From: Alectoria sarmentosa
Taxonomy: Eukaryota > Ascomycota > Lecanoromycetes > Lecanorales > Parmeliaceae
NCBI GenBank assembly: GCA_009733775.1
Contig: WOGZ01000331.1
Location: forward strand, 1-35,560
Length of the DNA stretch: 35,560 bases
Reading direction: 5' to 3'
Below are positions 22,923-32,047 of the stretch, one piece after another (the stretch's first letter is position 1; each line of letters opens with the position of its first letter). A program made the translations under genes and the position numbers. The notes below the pieces were generated by a model, which saw nothing but the letters and a program-made list of their open reading frames with translations, searched no databases and was not told the DNA's origin.

Positions 22923-23782
22923 ATGATCGGGAAAAGAATATGCAGAAGCCTCCAACTGCGGGGAAATCGGTGCTTCTCATTGACAAGCAATTTACGCTCT
23001 GGACACAATCGCTGGTCTAAGATCAAGCATGACAAGGCTAAAGTAGATGTATGTACACAGCCAACAGGAATCAGGAAAGAGGAAACGACTGACCACGCCC
23101 ACTCCAGGCTTCGGTGACCAAGCAGCGTTCTGCTTTAACGCAGGAGCTCCAGCTCGCCTCAAAGCAATATGGAGCGGACCCTCAATTCAATCCTCGCCTC
23201 GCTACCGTGATCACCGCGGCCAAAAAGCAAGGATTCCCTAAAGCCTCCATCGAGAATGCAATTGCAAGAGGACAAGGCCGCTCGGCCACGGGAGCTGCCT
23301 TGGAATCCCTTACGATCGAGGCCATGGTTCCACCTTCGGTCGCTATAATCGTGGAATGTCAAACAGACTCAAAGGCACGAACTCTAAACGATATGAAATT
23401 AGCCATCAAAGACTACGGTGGGACCATGACACCTACGAGCCACATGTTCGACAGAAAGGGAAAGATTGTTTTTGAAGGATCTAAAAAATTTGGAGAAGAA
23501 GAGATATTCGATCTGGCAGTAGAGGCAGGGGCTACCGATGTTCAAGTGGATGACGACGGCAAAGTGGTCATCTCTGCCGAATCGAGTCAGACAACGGCAG
23601 TCGCGGACACTGTGGCCAAGTCCTCGGGGCTAAAGGTTGAGAGTCAGGATATCATTTGGGATCCCAAAGAGGACATGATGGTCAATGTGGCATCCCCTGA
23701 GGCTCTCGATAGCTTCTTGGGTGATTACAAACTAGACTTTCGCTTCAAAACGAAGACTGACATTTTCGACAGGTCGAATTGA
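22923..23782 (+). CDS. TACO1/YebC-family mitochondrial translation factor
   Basis: CDS is join(22923..23048,23108..23782), 266 aa. The 59-nt intron (GTATGT...CTCCAG, with CTGAC upstream of the acceptor) joins 'GHNRWSKIKHDKAKVD' to 'ASVTKQRS', the canonical YebC N-terminal motif. An Arg-rich N-terminus looks like a mitochondrial presequence. 'AKKQGFPKASIENAIARGQG' and 'TLNDMKLAIKDYGGTMTPTS' are signatures of YebC domains 1 and 2. Human TACO1 activates translation of mitochondrially encoded COX1, and bacterial YebC assists ribosomes at proline-rich stretches, so a role in mitochondrial translation is inferred. The length is typical. No break is seen. Confidence 0.9.
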
Positions 23783-25666
23783 AGACGACCCAAGCGTGCA
23801 AGAGGTGTACACAAATGCAAGCTAGACAGTATTGGCTGGGTGGCTGTGACTACGATGCAGCACATTTAATACACGGAATCGTTTCCGAGTTCTTGCTTGC
23901 CGTCTTCTTGCAAATCTCGCTGCGGAAGAATGTAGTGATACTAGAGACTAGATCTGGCCAGGCATGGTGGATGCTTGGCCGGCTGAAGTCTCTAAATGAC
24001 TCTTTTTGTCCCCACCTGAAAAGTGGCATTTCGATCACTCGTTCTACCACTAATTTAAATTAGTTCTTCCTCGCCTCTCCTCTCACTGCTTGCTATGTAT
24101 CATTGACAATCACCAATTTACACTCAAAGCTCCTATCAGTCAAATCGTGCCTGTCTGTGGTCTCCAAGAAAATTTTCACGGCTGAGCGCTGAGCATGTCT
24201 CTCATCTTGGAAGAGACACCTGACCGTCCATGGAGCATGAGACTGACGCTGCCGGGCCCAGATATGGCTCTGACTTGCCAACGAGCGCGCACGCAGCAGG
24301 AGAAGATCCACCAGGACACAGAATCAAATACCGAACACCTCGGGGGCGAGAAACCACGTGAGGTCGAGAAAGAGGTTGAAGACGACCCTTCGAGCAAAGA
24401 AGAACATGCAGAGGATATGAAATTTGCAGATGATGAAGACGATGACGGAGAGGATGGCGGAGAGGAAGGCGGAAGTAAAGAGCACGAGGACGTGCAACAT
24501 GATCAGTAAGACAATCGAAAGGGTGATGATCTCGAGAACTTCAGAGGAGATCATAGCGATCACGGAAGCCACAATCGATGAAGGAACCTGAAGGAGATTT
24601 GGTGATATGCCTATGGGAAGAACTTGACGATCCTTACGGCTCTGGCTTTTGAGGTTACAGTATGGGTTGCCGTGATTGACTTGGTCCTGTGGGCGATGGT
24701 TCAGGGGTCCGAGAACGTTGCCGTGACGGTCTCCTACAAATGAACAGGGGAGAGGGGAGATGGTCAGTGATATCGGAACAACATCCTTATTCTTTCTCCA
24801 AGTAAATGGAAGTCCATGAGTTCCGCGGTCATACGAGATGCCTGTTTCTCTTCTTGTAATTAAGATGAATGTTGATCCCAAGTGTCCCGATGGAGGTTTG
24901 AACAGGCAACGGTTTTCCTCCCCTAAAAATGTGAATATCCAAGGTTTCTTGAGTTAGTTTGATCCAAAGCACCTTCTCTTGCCCTTCTTTTCCAAGATCG
25001 TGTTCTGTCACAATCTGTGTCTCTTTCTTTCTAACACCAAATATCTTCTGTGCATTTCCAAATCTCCAGCATCTGCTACACCTGGGACGATCCAATCACC
25101 ACTCTGCAATCAAGCGTCAAAACAGCGGCACCGTCTGCACCAACCACTGTTCCCTCGATCCTCCAAACGCTGCGGGAACCTTCGGAGGATTCGTCATTCT
25201 TCCGGTAGCGACGCCGTGAATAAGGGGTTGCACTGTCGGAGTCTGCTAAAATTCGGCTTGCCGAGAATCAGCGACGTCCTCGACGAATTAATGCGGCGGG
25301 ATTCTTGTTGCTCGGGGGCTATCAATGGAGTCGAAATGCTCCGACGTGTATCAAGAGGCACAGGTGGACTGGGAGAGGTTTCTGGGTCAAGAATAGGAGG
25401 ACTCATTAGATCTCACAGCTCTCCAACTCGTGTGGATAGTGATGGCAATGACGGACTAAGGACCGTTCTGCTTTCTATCTGTATGAAAGTCTGTCTCATA
25501 GAAAAAGTAATCTGAGCTTTGAATCACGTGACCAATCGCTCTTATGTAAATCTCCTGAGGCCTTACCCATCTAACACTTTCCTTACATCACGAATGGTCG
25601 CGACCACATTTTTGAATAGCACCGATACAATCGTTCATCTTGTAGGATTTTAAAACCAACAACATA
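23783..25666. other. 1.9-kb stretch without a resolved gene
   Basis: Composition is normal and there are many short open frames on both strands, but none is recognised. The best hints are on the minus strand: 24324-24602 (hydrophobic, C-ending codons; listed separately) and 25194-25406 (Pro/Ser/Arg-rich). They could be exons of one spliced membrane-protein gene, but I could not build a convincing junction. The rest is probably UTR and intergenic DNA. Confidence 0.4.
24324..24602 (-). CDS. Possible 3' exon of an unrecognised multi-pass membrane protein
   Basis: This minus-strand frame encodes about 90 residues with several hydrophobic runs, for example 'ITLSIVLLIMLHVLVLFTSA' and 'AILSVIVFIICKFHILCMFF', then a stop at 24324. 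Codons are strongly C-ending (GTC, CTC, ATC, TTC), as in the real genes here. The opposite strand reads an acidic Glu/Asp-rich frame (24195-24509), which is exactly what the complement of such codons gives, so one of the two is a shadow. The minus strand is favoured on codon use alone. The upstream exons and start are not resolved; a candidate first exon lies at 25406-25194. No family is recognised. Confidence 0.3.
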   Translation of the reverse strand, partial: PNLLQVPSSIVASVIAMISSEVLEIITLSIVLLIMLHVLVLFTSAFLSAILSVIVFIICKFHILCMFFFARRVVFNLFLDLTWFLAPEVFGI

Positions 25667-25942
25667 GCCCGAGGGTCGGTGACAGAAGTCCCTGCCGACT
25701 CTCTGGCGCTAGGCCTAATTCACTACTGTAAAATTATTATTTTTTAAAAAATGCATCATTATTACTGAGATATTTATTTCAAAACTTCGTTGTGAAACCC
25801 TTTCGCTTTATATATTAATCAACTCAATTTTGAATATAACAGTCTTCCTTTTCAAATCATTTCATGAGTTGTCATCTCAGGGGTTCTTGAGTAGGGCTAC
25901 CGGAAGAAAGTCGGCAGGGACTTTTGTCACCGACCCTCGGCC
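25667..25942. mobile_element. MITE: 270-bp terminal-inverted-repeat element with GCC duplication
   Basis: The element spans 25670-25939. Its first 35 bases and the reverse complement of its last 35 agree at 33 positions (starting CGAGGGTCGGTGACA). It is flanked by GCC on both sides (25667-25669 and 25940-25942), consistent with a 3-bp target duplication. The interior is AT-rich and has no coding capacity. The size and structure are those of a miniature inverted-repeat transposable element. A 3-bp duplication fits PIF/Harbinger or CACTA groups, but neither signature is clear, so the superfamily is unassigned. It ends 150 bp upstream of the mscL start codon. Confidence 0.85.
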
Positions 25943-26089
25943 CACCTGATCTTCCAAGCGCCGGCATCCTGTAGCCTGGCAGCCTGGCAGCCGCAACGCG
26001 TGCCGACCTTCACACGTCCCATCCAACTGTTTACCCACCATCGCCACTGCATCCACATCTCATCTGCACGTCCTTTAAAGACGGCGGAA

Positions 26090-26913
26090 ATGCCTCAACT
26101 CGAAATCGATGACACCCGCCAGCATCTGCTTCAGGCGGGGCAGAAGGCCAAGACGCGCGCAAGCCGCTTCTGGAGTGGCTTCTCAGACTTCGCGCTGCAA
26201 GATAATGTCCTTGAGGTAGCTGTAGGTTTGATGTAAGCCATTTTGGATTCTTTGCGATCAGATATGAATCTCACGCTGTTATATTTGCTTTGCACCTTTT
26301 CTACGCTAGTATTAATATTGCGTTCTATCGCTTAGACTAGCAGCAGCCTTTACAGCCGTTGTCACATCATTTGTCTCCGACGTTTTGCTCCCGATACTCT
26401 CGCTACTGCCATTCATTGATCGCAACTTTGAAGAGAAATTCGCTGTTTTGAAGGCAGGACCTCATTATGGCAAAGGCCCAGGGCGTGGGTATAATACGAT
26501 GAAATTGGCGCTGGAAGACGGAGCTGTGATCATGTCTTGGGGGTAAGCTCTCTTTCGATCTCTTCTTTCGATGAGCCGTATTCGTAGTTGCCGAGAGGGA
26601 GCAAGGTTTGCAATTCTTAGTCACGACGGATTGGGTTGATTACTCTTTCCTTCTCTAGCACCTTCGTCAACAAAATCTTCAACTTCATCGGCATCGGTAT
26701 CGCGCTGTACACTGTTGCGCTTGTCTACGGGTGGGCGTCCAATGACTCTGTCATCAAACATACTGTCAAATGCAAGTACTGCAAGAAGAGGATTAGTGAG
26801 AAGGTAGGGCGCTCTTTTCCCTTCTCAGCATGGAAGCTTGTATTGACAATCATGTTTTTTAGGCACAACGCTGCGTGAATTGTACAAGCTGGCAGGACGG
26901 CAGGGAGCAGTGA
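26090..26913 (+). CDS. mscL: MscL-family large-conductance mechanosensitive channel
   Basis: CDS is join(26090..26232,26336..26542,26659..26803,26863..26913), 181 aa, with introns of 103, 116 and 59 nt. MscL opens directly in response to membrane tension and releases solutes on hypo-osmotic shock. The N-terminal 'FWSGFSDFALQDNVLEVAVG' runs into TM1 ('AAAFTAVVTSFVSDVLLPIL'), corresponding to the bacterial ..F..FA..GNV.DLAVGV.IG.AF...V.S...D...P motif. The loop ends in 'YNTMKLALEDGAVIMSWG', and TM2 is 'TFVNKIFNFIGIGIALYTVA'. The last exons add 'CKYCKKRISEKAQRCVNC', a paired CxxC zinc-ribbon-like tail also common in bacterial MscL. The upstream ATG at 26000 is in frame but gives no better start. 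Expression may be influenced by the MITE just upstream. Confidence 0.9.
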
Positions 26914-27557
26914 TTGTGATGGTCTGGAGATGATTGTGATCTCTCGTGTATGTTGGAAATGTGTAGCATTGATTTCTGTATCTGTGTACGGTCAATTTGC
27001 TGTTCAGTGAGCGCAGCATTATTTCGGTTCGATTACATCTCGTGGCTGCTTTGTGAACGACGCCATTGCCCCTAGCATCTCCACTCAAATCTGCTCAGGT
27101 TTGCTCTGATTGGCTTGGCATTGCTGCTAAGCCCAGGTCTTGCAAATGTTGTGATTTTCATTAAGAGAAGACTTTTCAGCTTCCGGCTCCCATATTCTTC
27201 GTACATCTCTCGAATAAAAAGACAAATTCCGAGGTATCCCAAGTTGCCACAGAAAGAGACCTGCTCAGCGTTTGGAAGGGAAACTCGACGCGCTCCTAAT
27301 TTACTTCGAAACCATCCTGATCTCGCCAAAAGAAGAAGAGAGCATCGCAGAAACTGTGAGCACGCCTTTGGATTTATATCCGGTACATTGAGCTCTGTTC
27401 CCCCAATTTACTATTGGTATATTAATTTCACTGTCCTCTTAGACGTTCCTGACTCAACTTTGTCCGAAGTACGTCTTGCACCTACGCCCCTTCTTGTCCC
27501 TACTCAAACAAACTCGACCCCCAAACCATTGGCCAGCCACGCTCCTCCACGCTGACC
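26914..27557. other. Intergenic region downstream of mscL
   Basis: About 640 bp of normal composition. It probably begins with the mscL 3' UTR. Open frames on both strands (for example 27115-27555 plus) have no recognisable domain or codon bias. No RNA gene, repeat or inverted repeat was noticed. Confidence 0.5.
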
Positions 27558-27878
27558 ATGTCATGGCCCAATCCCGCCTCCTTCTTCCTAGGCGCTGCCC
27601 TTGCGCTAACCCTAACTCACCGCTCTCCACGTCACCCAATACTATCATCACTCTCTACAATCCGCCGCTGGCTGGGCGTTTCAGCAATCCCGTGCGGCAT
27701 TCACGCTATTGCGAGAGCAATGAAGAAGCTGATGTCGTTGAAGAAGAGTATGCAGAGCGGAAGAAAGAGAGGACTGTGTCGTGCGCGGATGCAGTCGATC
27801 AAGGGAACCAGAATTCTTCGCTGCCATTTGCTGCGGAAGAATAGTGTCGTATTTTCTACTTTTGAACTGTCAGAATAG
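27558..27878 (+). CDS. Possible small membrane-anchored protein, unrecognised
   Basis: An ATG-initiated frame of 106 codons begins 'MSWPNPASFFLGAALALTLT', which looks like a signal anchor, and continues with a basic tail. An overlapping plus frame across 27700-27844 gives a more protein-like acidic ending ('ESNEEADVVEEEYAERKKER'). The true gene may therefore switch frame through an unseen intron or carry a frameshift. No family is recognised and no convincing splice pair was found. Real coding is uncertain. Confidence 0.3.
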   Translation: MSWPNPASFFLGAALALTLTHRSPRHPILSSLSTIRRWLGVSAIPCGIHAIARAMKKLMSLKKSMQSGRKRGLCRARMQSIKGTRILRCHLLRKNSVVFSTFELSE

Positions 27879-28756
27879 GTCGAGTGGGATTAGGGTGGGA
27901 TTCGCTGCTGTGGTTGCGCCCCTTTCACGGCTGTGGAGACGGAGGAGATTTTGTATGTCGTGCTGGAACGTCTTGATATTGGTTGGAAGATTTCAGTTGG
28001 TGATTCATGAATTCAAACCCCTTTTTCTTCCAGCGTATTGTGGATTTCGGTATATCACTGGAACCGTTCCCGCCGTCGCAACTCCTCATCGTACTGCAGA
28101 GTACTTGAAAGCTACTTACGCAAGTCAGCGACGACGCTTGCACCTCATGAATCCCGTTTAGCCGTTTCTTTGTGTTGTGCAGTAGTATTTTCATACTCGT
28201 CAACCCATTCTGTTGTCTCCAGACTCCACCCTTTTTTCCACACCGCGCTACCTCGCCCTCTACTCCCCAACCCCACGAATTCAAAAAGTGAAACAAACAA
28301 CCCTCAAACTATGCCTCAACCACCATTATCACACAAAACCTCAAGCGGCCAAACCAAACCAAACCTCAATTCTCCTAGCCATAGCCACCGTCTTCCCCCC
28401 CCCTCAAGCAACTCCAGCCTTGCTCATTTGCATTGCATAGGAGCTCCAGTACTACGCATCCTCTGCTTACTGAATGGGATAGCACCAGAAGGAAGAGGAA
28501 CAGAGACTTGTGCGGAGCTTCCGGAACAGCAAGAATGTTTTGGACGGGAGGGAGCGACGGCCGGTCTGGAGAAGCCACTGTATCTATCTGGATGGGCACC
28601 GCGATATCTATCTTCGATGATGAGGTCCATGGGAGGAGGCAAAGGCCTTTGCGCAATTTTATTCCCTTCGATTTGGACCTTGGCGCTTTTTGATTACATA
28701 CTCAGAGGGCCAACAGACTGAAGCCAACGCAATGCCACCCAATTACTAAACCCCAC
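27879..28756. other. Stretch with no convincing gene
   Basis: Several open frames on the plus strand (for example 28038-28721) are Ser/Pro-rich and low in complexity early on, and none shows a family motif. A C-rich tract is present near 28385-28400. The region could hold 5' or 3' untranslated sequence or a rapidly evolving gene. Confidence 0.4.
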
Positions 28757-29281
28757 TCACGCCACCGCGTCCAAACTACCCCTTGTCCCACCGCAGCAGC
28801 AGAACAGACCATGCCAAATACTCCCACCCACCAACATCCTCATCACGAATGAGCCTGTCGCGCCAGCGTCCAAATCGCCAAAAGCACCGCCCCCCGACCC
28901 CGCGCAACACCATCTCACACTCCGAGTCGACGCATCCAGCCTCTTCCGACCGTGGGCAGAGAGTAGCGCAACATCATCAGAATGATCCACCGTCACCGAC
29001 GCACTCGTCTGACGCTTCCATTCCTCTTTGATGGCGTCGGATTCCGCGATCGATGCGAGTATGATGTAGACTCCGCCGAGTATTCCGGCAAGGCCTAGCA
29101 CGCCGAGAGTTGCGGAGCCGGAGGGAACCGGGGTGCAGATGAGGGCGAAGTTCAAGGCGAGGGATAAGGCGAGGACGGTGGCGGTGCTGATATAGAGGGT
29201 GGAGGATGGGGCGGGTAGGGTGCAGGAGAGGGTGAAGGTGCGTGGGTGGGACAGGGCGGGGGGGTTGTTGGTGGGTTTCAT
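28757..29281 (-). CDS. Hypothetical small multi-pass membrane protein
   Basis: A 174-codon ATG-initiated frame on the minus strand. Hydrophobic segments are 'TATVLALSLALNFALICTPV' (about 34-53) and 'TLGVLGLAGILGGVYIILAS' (about 58-78), followed by an acidic/basic cytosolic stretch ('AIKEEWKRQTSASV'). Codons in the first two thirds are strongly C-ending, supporting real coding. The last third is Gly/Cys-rich and less convincing. Another minus frame across about 28785-28885 reads plausibly ('RWRDRLIRDEDVGGWEYLAW'), so the annotated C-terminus may be wrong through a missed intron. No family is recognised. Confidence 0.5.
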   Translation of the reverse strand: MKPTNNPPALSHPRTFTLSCTLPAPSSTLYISTATVLALSLALNFALICTPVPSGSATLGVLGLAGILGGVYIILASIAESDAIKEEWKRQTSASVTVDHSDDVALLSAHGRKRLDASTRSVRWCCAGSGGGAFGDLDAGATGSFVMRMLVGGSIWHGLFCCCGGTRGSLDAVA

Positions 29282-29735
29282 GGGGAGGTGGAGGACGAGG
29301 GCAGGTTTGATGTGAGAGAGGAGGAGGGAGATTTAAACAAACATGTCGCTGTTGAGGCCCCCTTGCGCGCCCAGCAAGGGATGTCCCGCGAATATGCACC
29401 ATTAGCAGAACTCATCGCATGGTTCGTATGACACGATTGGTTTGTGTTCAGTAGTGTCACGCCCAAACTGAGTACCGTTGCCTACATTGGAAGATCAAGT
29501 TGAGCGGGAACGAGATTATTCCAAGCTTCGCAGAGACTGAATACGTTGCGGATCACATCACTGCATATTCCTCTAGTCAATTGATAGAGAGAAAGATTCT
29601 TCCACACCGTTCCGTGTTTGCGAAGCTTCTATGCTCGTGTCGAACCGCTAAGATGTTGGACTGCAAAGTGTACCAGATACTGTTCCTGCTCCACTTGGTT
29701 CGTTCCGACCTGATATCTTATAGATTTGCCTTCAC
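29282..29735. other. Intergenic region
   Basis: About 450 bp between the hypothetical membrane protein start and the F-box gene stop. A 79-codon plus-strand frame at 29500-29739 shows no domain. Nothing else was identified. Confidence 0.5.
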
Positions 29736-31461
29736 TTAGCGGATCACTCCCGCCAGAGGATCACTTAGGCCGATATGATCCATCACCTCCACATCCCTCC
29801 GAGTCACGGCCTTAATATCATCTCTGCCCAAATTGTTGAAGGTAGGGCCGTCGTCAGGCCAGCTAATATGCACTCCTCCAAGCGTCATGCTCTCCAAACA
29901 CTGCCATGGTGCCAAAATAAGGGGGAAAACGAGTATTTTATCAAATCGCGTATCCATAGGTCGAGGAGGCACTACGATAACAATCTGATTCCCTGTGAGA
30001 GGGGGAGGCGGGGCCGTGCGTTCACCTTGCTCAAAGACGAAATGCCGTAGTGTGCCTTTCACCGAATAGATGAAGGTGGCAAGCTCGAAGTACATGTCTA
30101 TGTCTTTAGCGCTGAACACCGGGGTGAATTCTGTTTGGCCCCTCTGCCCGACTTTGCGTATCGTCAACCGTCTCAAGTTTGAACAGAGGCCTGTTAGAGA
30201 ACCGAAGAGGTTCTGCATTGGGCCGGCAGGACTGAAAGAATTGAGGGGTCCGTACTGTTGGATGTTATGGTTCCACGAGGATGGTTGTTGCTGATGGTCT
30301 TGTCGCTGGTTTGCTCGTCGGTAGAGGAAATGATCGCAACCTTTTCCCACCTGTTGTAGGTTGTCTAGCGTAAGATGTTCGAGCTTCGCAGGGTTGTTGT
30401 GGAGAATTGAGGCTGCGAAGGAGTAGTGCATGACACCCGAAAGTCGTATGGAGACGGCCGCAGGAAATAGACCGTTGGGATACCCATCGGCGAGTGGATC
30501 ACCATGATCTCTAGACAGCCATGCAAGGTCTAGCGTTCTGACACCTGTCAGACGTTGAAAGACATCCCAGATCCGCAAGATAGCACGTCTTGGAGTAATG
30601 CCCAAAAGAACATTTTGACCGAGCTCTTTGGTGTGTGGTCGCAACAGAGTCCAAGTCAAGGACCTCACTAGCGTAGCCAGCCGTGGGTTCCCCAAAATCG
30701 CTGTTATAAAACTCTCCTGCCTCAACAGGGAGTCTGCTGGAACCTAGAGAAGTGCACGGCGTCAGCAGCTGTTCTTTAGACCAAGCACAGGAATTGTATA
30801 GCAGGCTCAAAGAGTGGCAGGGCTTCCGTCTCGCGAAAGGTGTCTTGCAGGCTACAGTGAATGATATTGTTTGCGGAATAAGAACGCGAAAGATTCCCCA
30901 AACTTGTCTCGTAACCCAGATTTTGGTAACGATTAAAAATATATCAACCTACTTGTGTGGACCAGTAACTGTCGGAAGACTGGGTAAAGCCGTCAGTTGG
31001 CCGTATTTTGACCTGGCCACGGTTGTGGATGCTGAGATCAACGTGTCTATAGAGGATCGTGTTGCTTATGGAGTTCAAACAACTCGAGGTACGGCCGACA
31101 CTGAGGAGGTCGTTTCGTGGGCAGAGCTTCATGATCCAAATCATCATCTATTGAGAATATAGGAGTCAGTATGATGTCGTCTAGGGAAAATTGCTCTGCG
31201 CGGGATGAAAGTTGCGAAACAAGTGCAAAGGAACGGGTTGCTCCCGAGGCATGAGCTGCTAGCAGAAGTTGGCCAAGAAGAGAGAGCTCCATAGATACGC
31301 ACCTCCATTGGTAGCTTGGTAAAGCCGTGACCGTGGACGATTGGGAGAAATGCTTTCTCCAGGGCCGGACATGTCTTGGATAGGCTGACCCAGTCCTCTA
31401 GCTCGCAGTGGCTTGCGATGCGGCTCGGGATGCTTGGGGTGAGGAAACGGCGGTGGTCCAT
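29736..31461 (-). CDS. F-box domain protein with variable substrate-binding region
   Basis: The spliced CDS on the minus strand is 31461..31303, 31147..30953, 30743..29736, giving 453 aa. Introns are 155 nt (GTGCGT...CAATAG) and 209 nt (GTAGGT...CTCTAG), both with CTGAC about 20 nt before the acceptor and both in phase 0. Splicing the first creates 'KLPMEMMIWIMKLCPRNDLL' continuing 'SVGRTSSCLNSI' (residues 49-80), a good F-box (LPxE...I...L...DLL...RTS..L). The remainder contains leucine-rich stretches such as 'LEHLTLDNLQQV' and 'NLRRLTIRKV', suggesting a solenoid that selects the substrate of an SCF ubiquitin ligase. The substrate is unknown. A second F-box-like stretch in the first exon ('ELEDWVSLSKTCPALEKAFL') is unusual. 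The introns are long for this window, so the exon structure is less certain. Confidence 0.65.
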
Positions 31462-32047
31462 ACTCGTCGTGTCAAGCGTGACCTTATCTACCAAGACTGT
31501 GGTCCAGCAAAGAAGATGAAATGCAATCCAGCGGAACGTACTTCAAAGCCAGCGAGCACAACGAATGCTGAGAGCTATGCTGTTGACCTAGATGATGCGG
31601 AAACCCTTGGTACCGCAGGACAAGGCCAAGGCCGACGAACAACACAAGAGGTGATAGCCGCGCTACCTTAGGCGCGATATCAAGACCTTTACCAGCCAAA
31701 GTGACAAAAATGAATATATGTATATTCTCAGCTTATTGGCAATTCTGACTGAGGAAGTGTCCAATCTCCTGTCACAACGTGCCTGAAGGCTATACCAAGA
31801 ATCAAAAGAAAACAATTTCGGCTTGAGATTCCTGACTGTGCAAGGATTCAACGAGACATATACTCCACATTTTGATAGGACCCCAAAATATACGACCAGA
31901 AGATCTTTCGAGGATATCAAATTTCCAGAAAATTGAGATATATATATAGAAAGAGTTCAAGAGAATTGGTCATACACAATCAAGGCGCAGGTGTCGTGGC
32001 AGGTATTTGCTTGCAAGTCCCTTTACAACGATAAGCTTCCTTGATAG
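31462..32047. other. Intergenic region between F-box gene and mss1
   Basis: About 585 bp. It should contain the F-box promoter and the 3' UTR of mss1. A plus-strand frame at 31408-31671 partly antisenses the F-box first exon and has no domain. The sequence becomes AT-richer at 31690-31980 but is not RIP-like. Confidence 0.5.

Noticed and set aside
24195..24509. Acidic plus-strand protein of 104 residues
   Set aside because: Its Glu/Asp-rich part is the complement of C-ending hydrophobic codons on the minus strand; no domain is seen and codon use is poorer.
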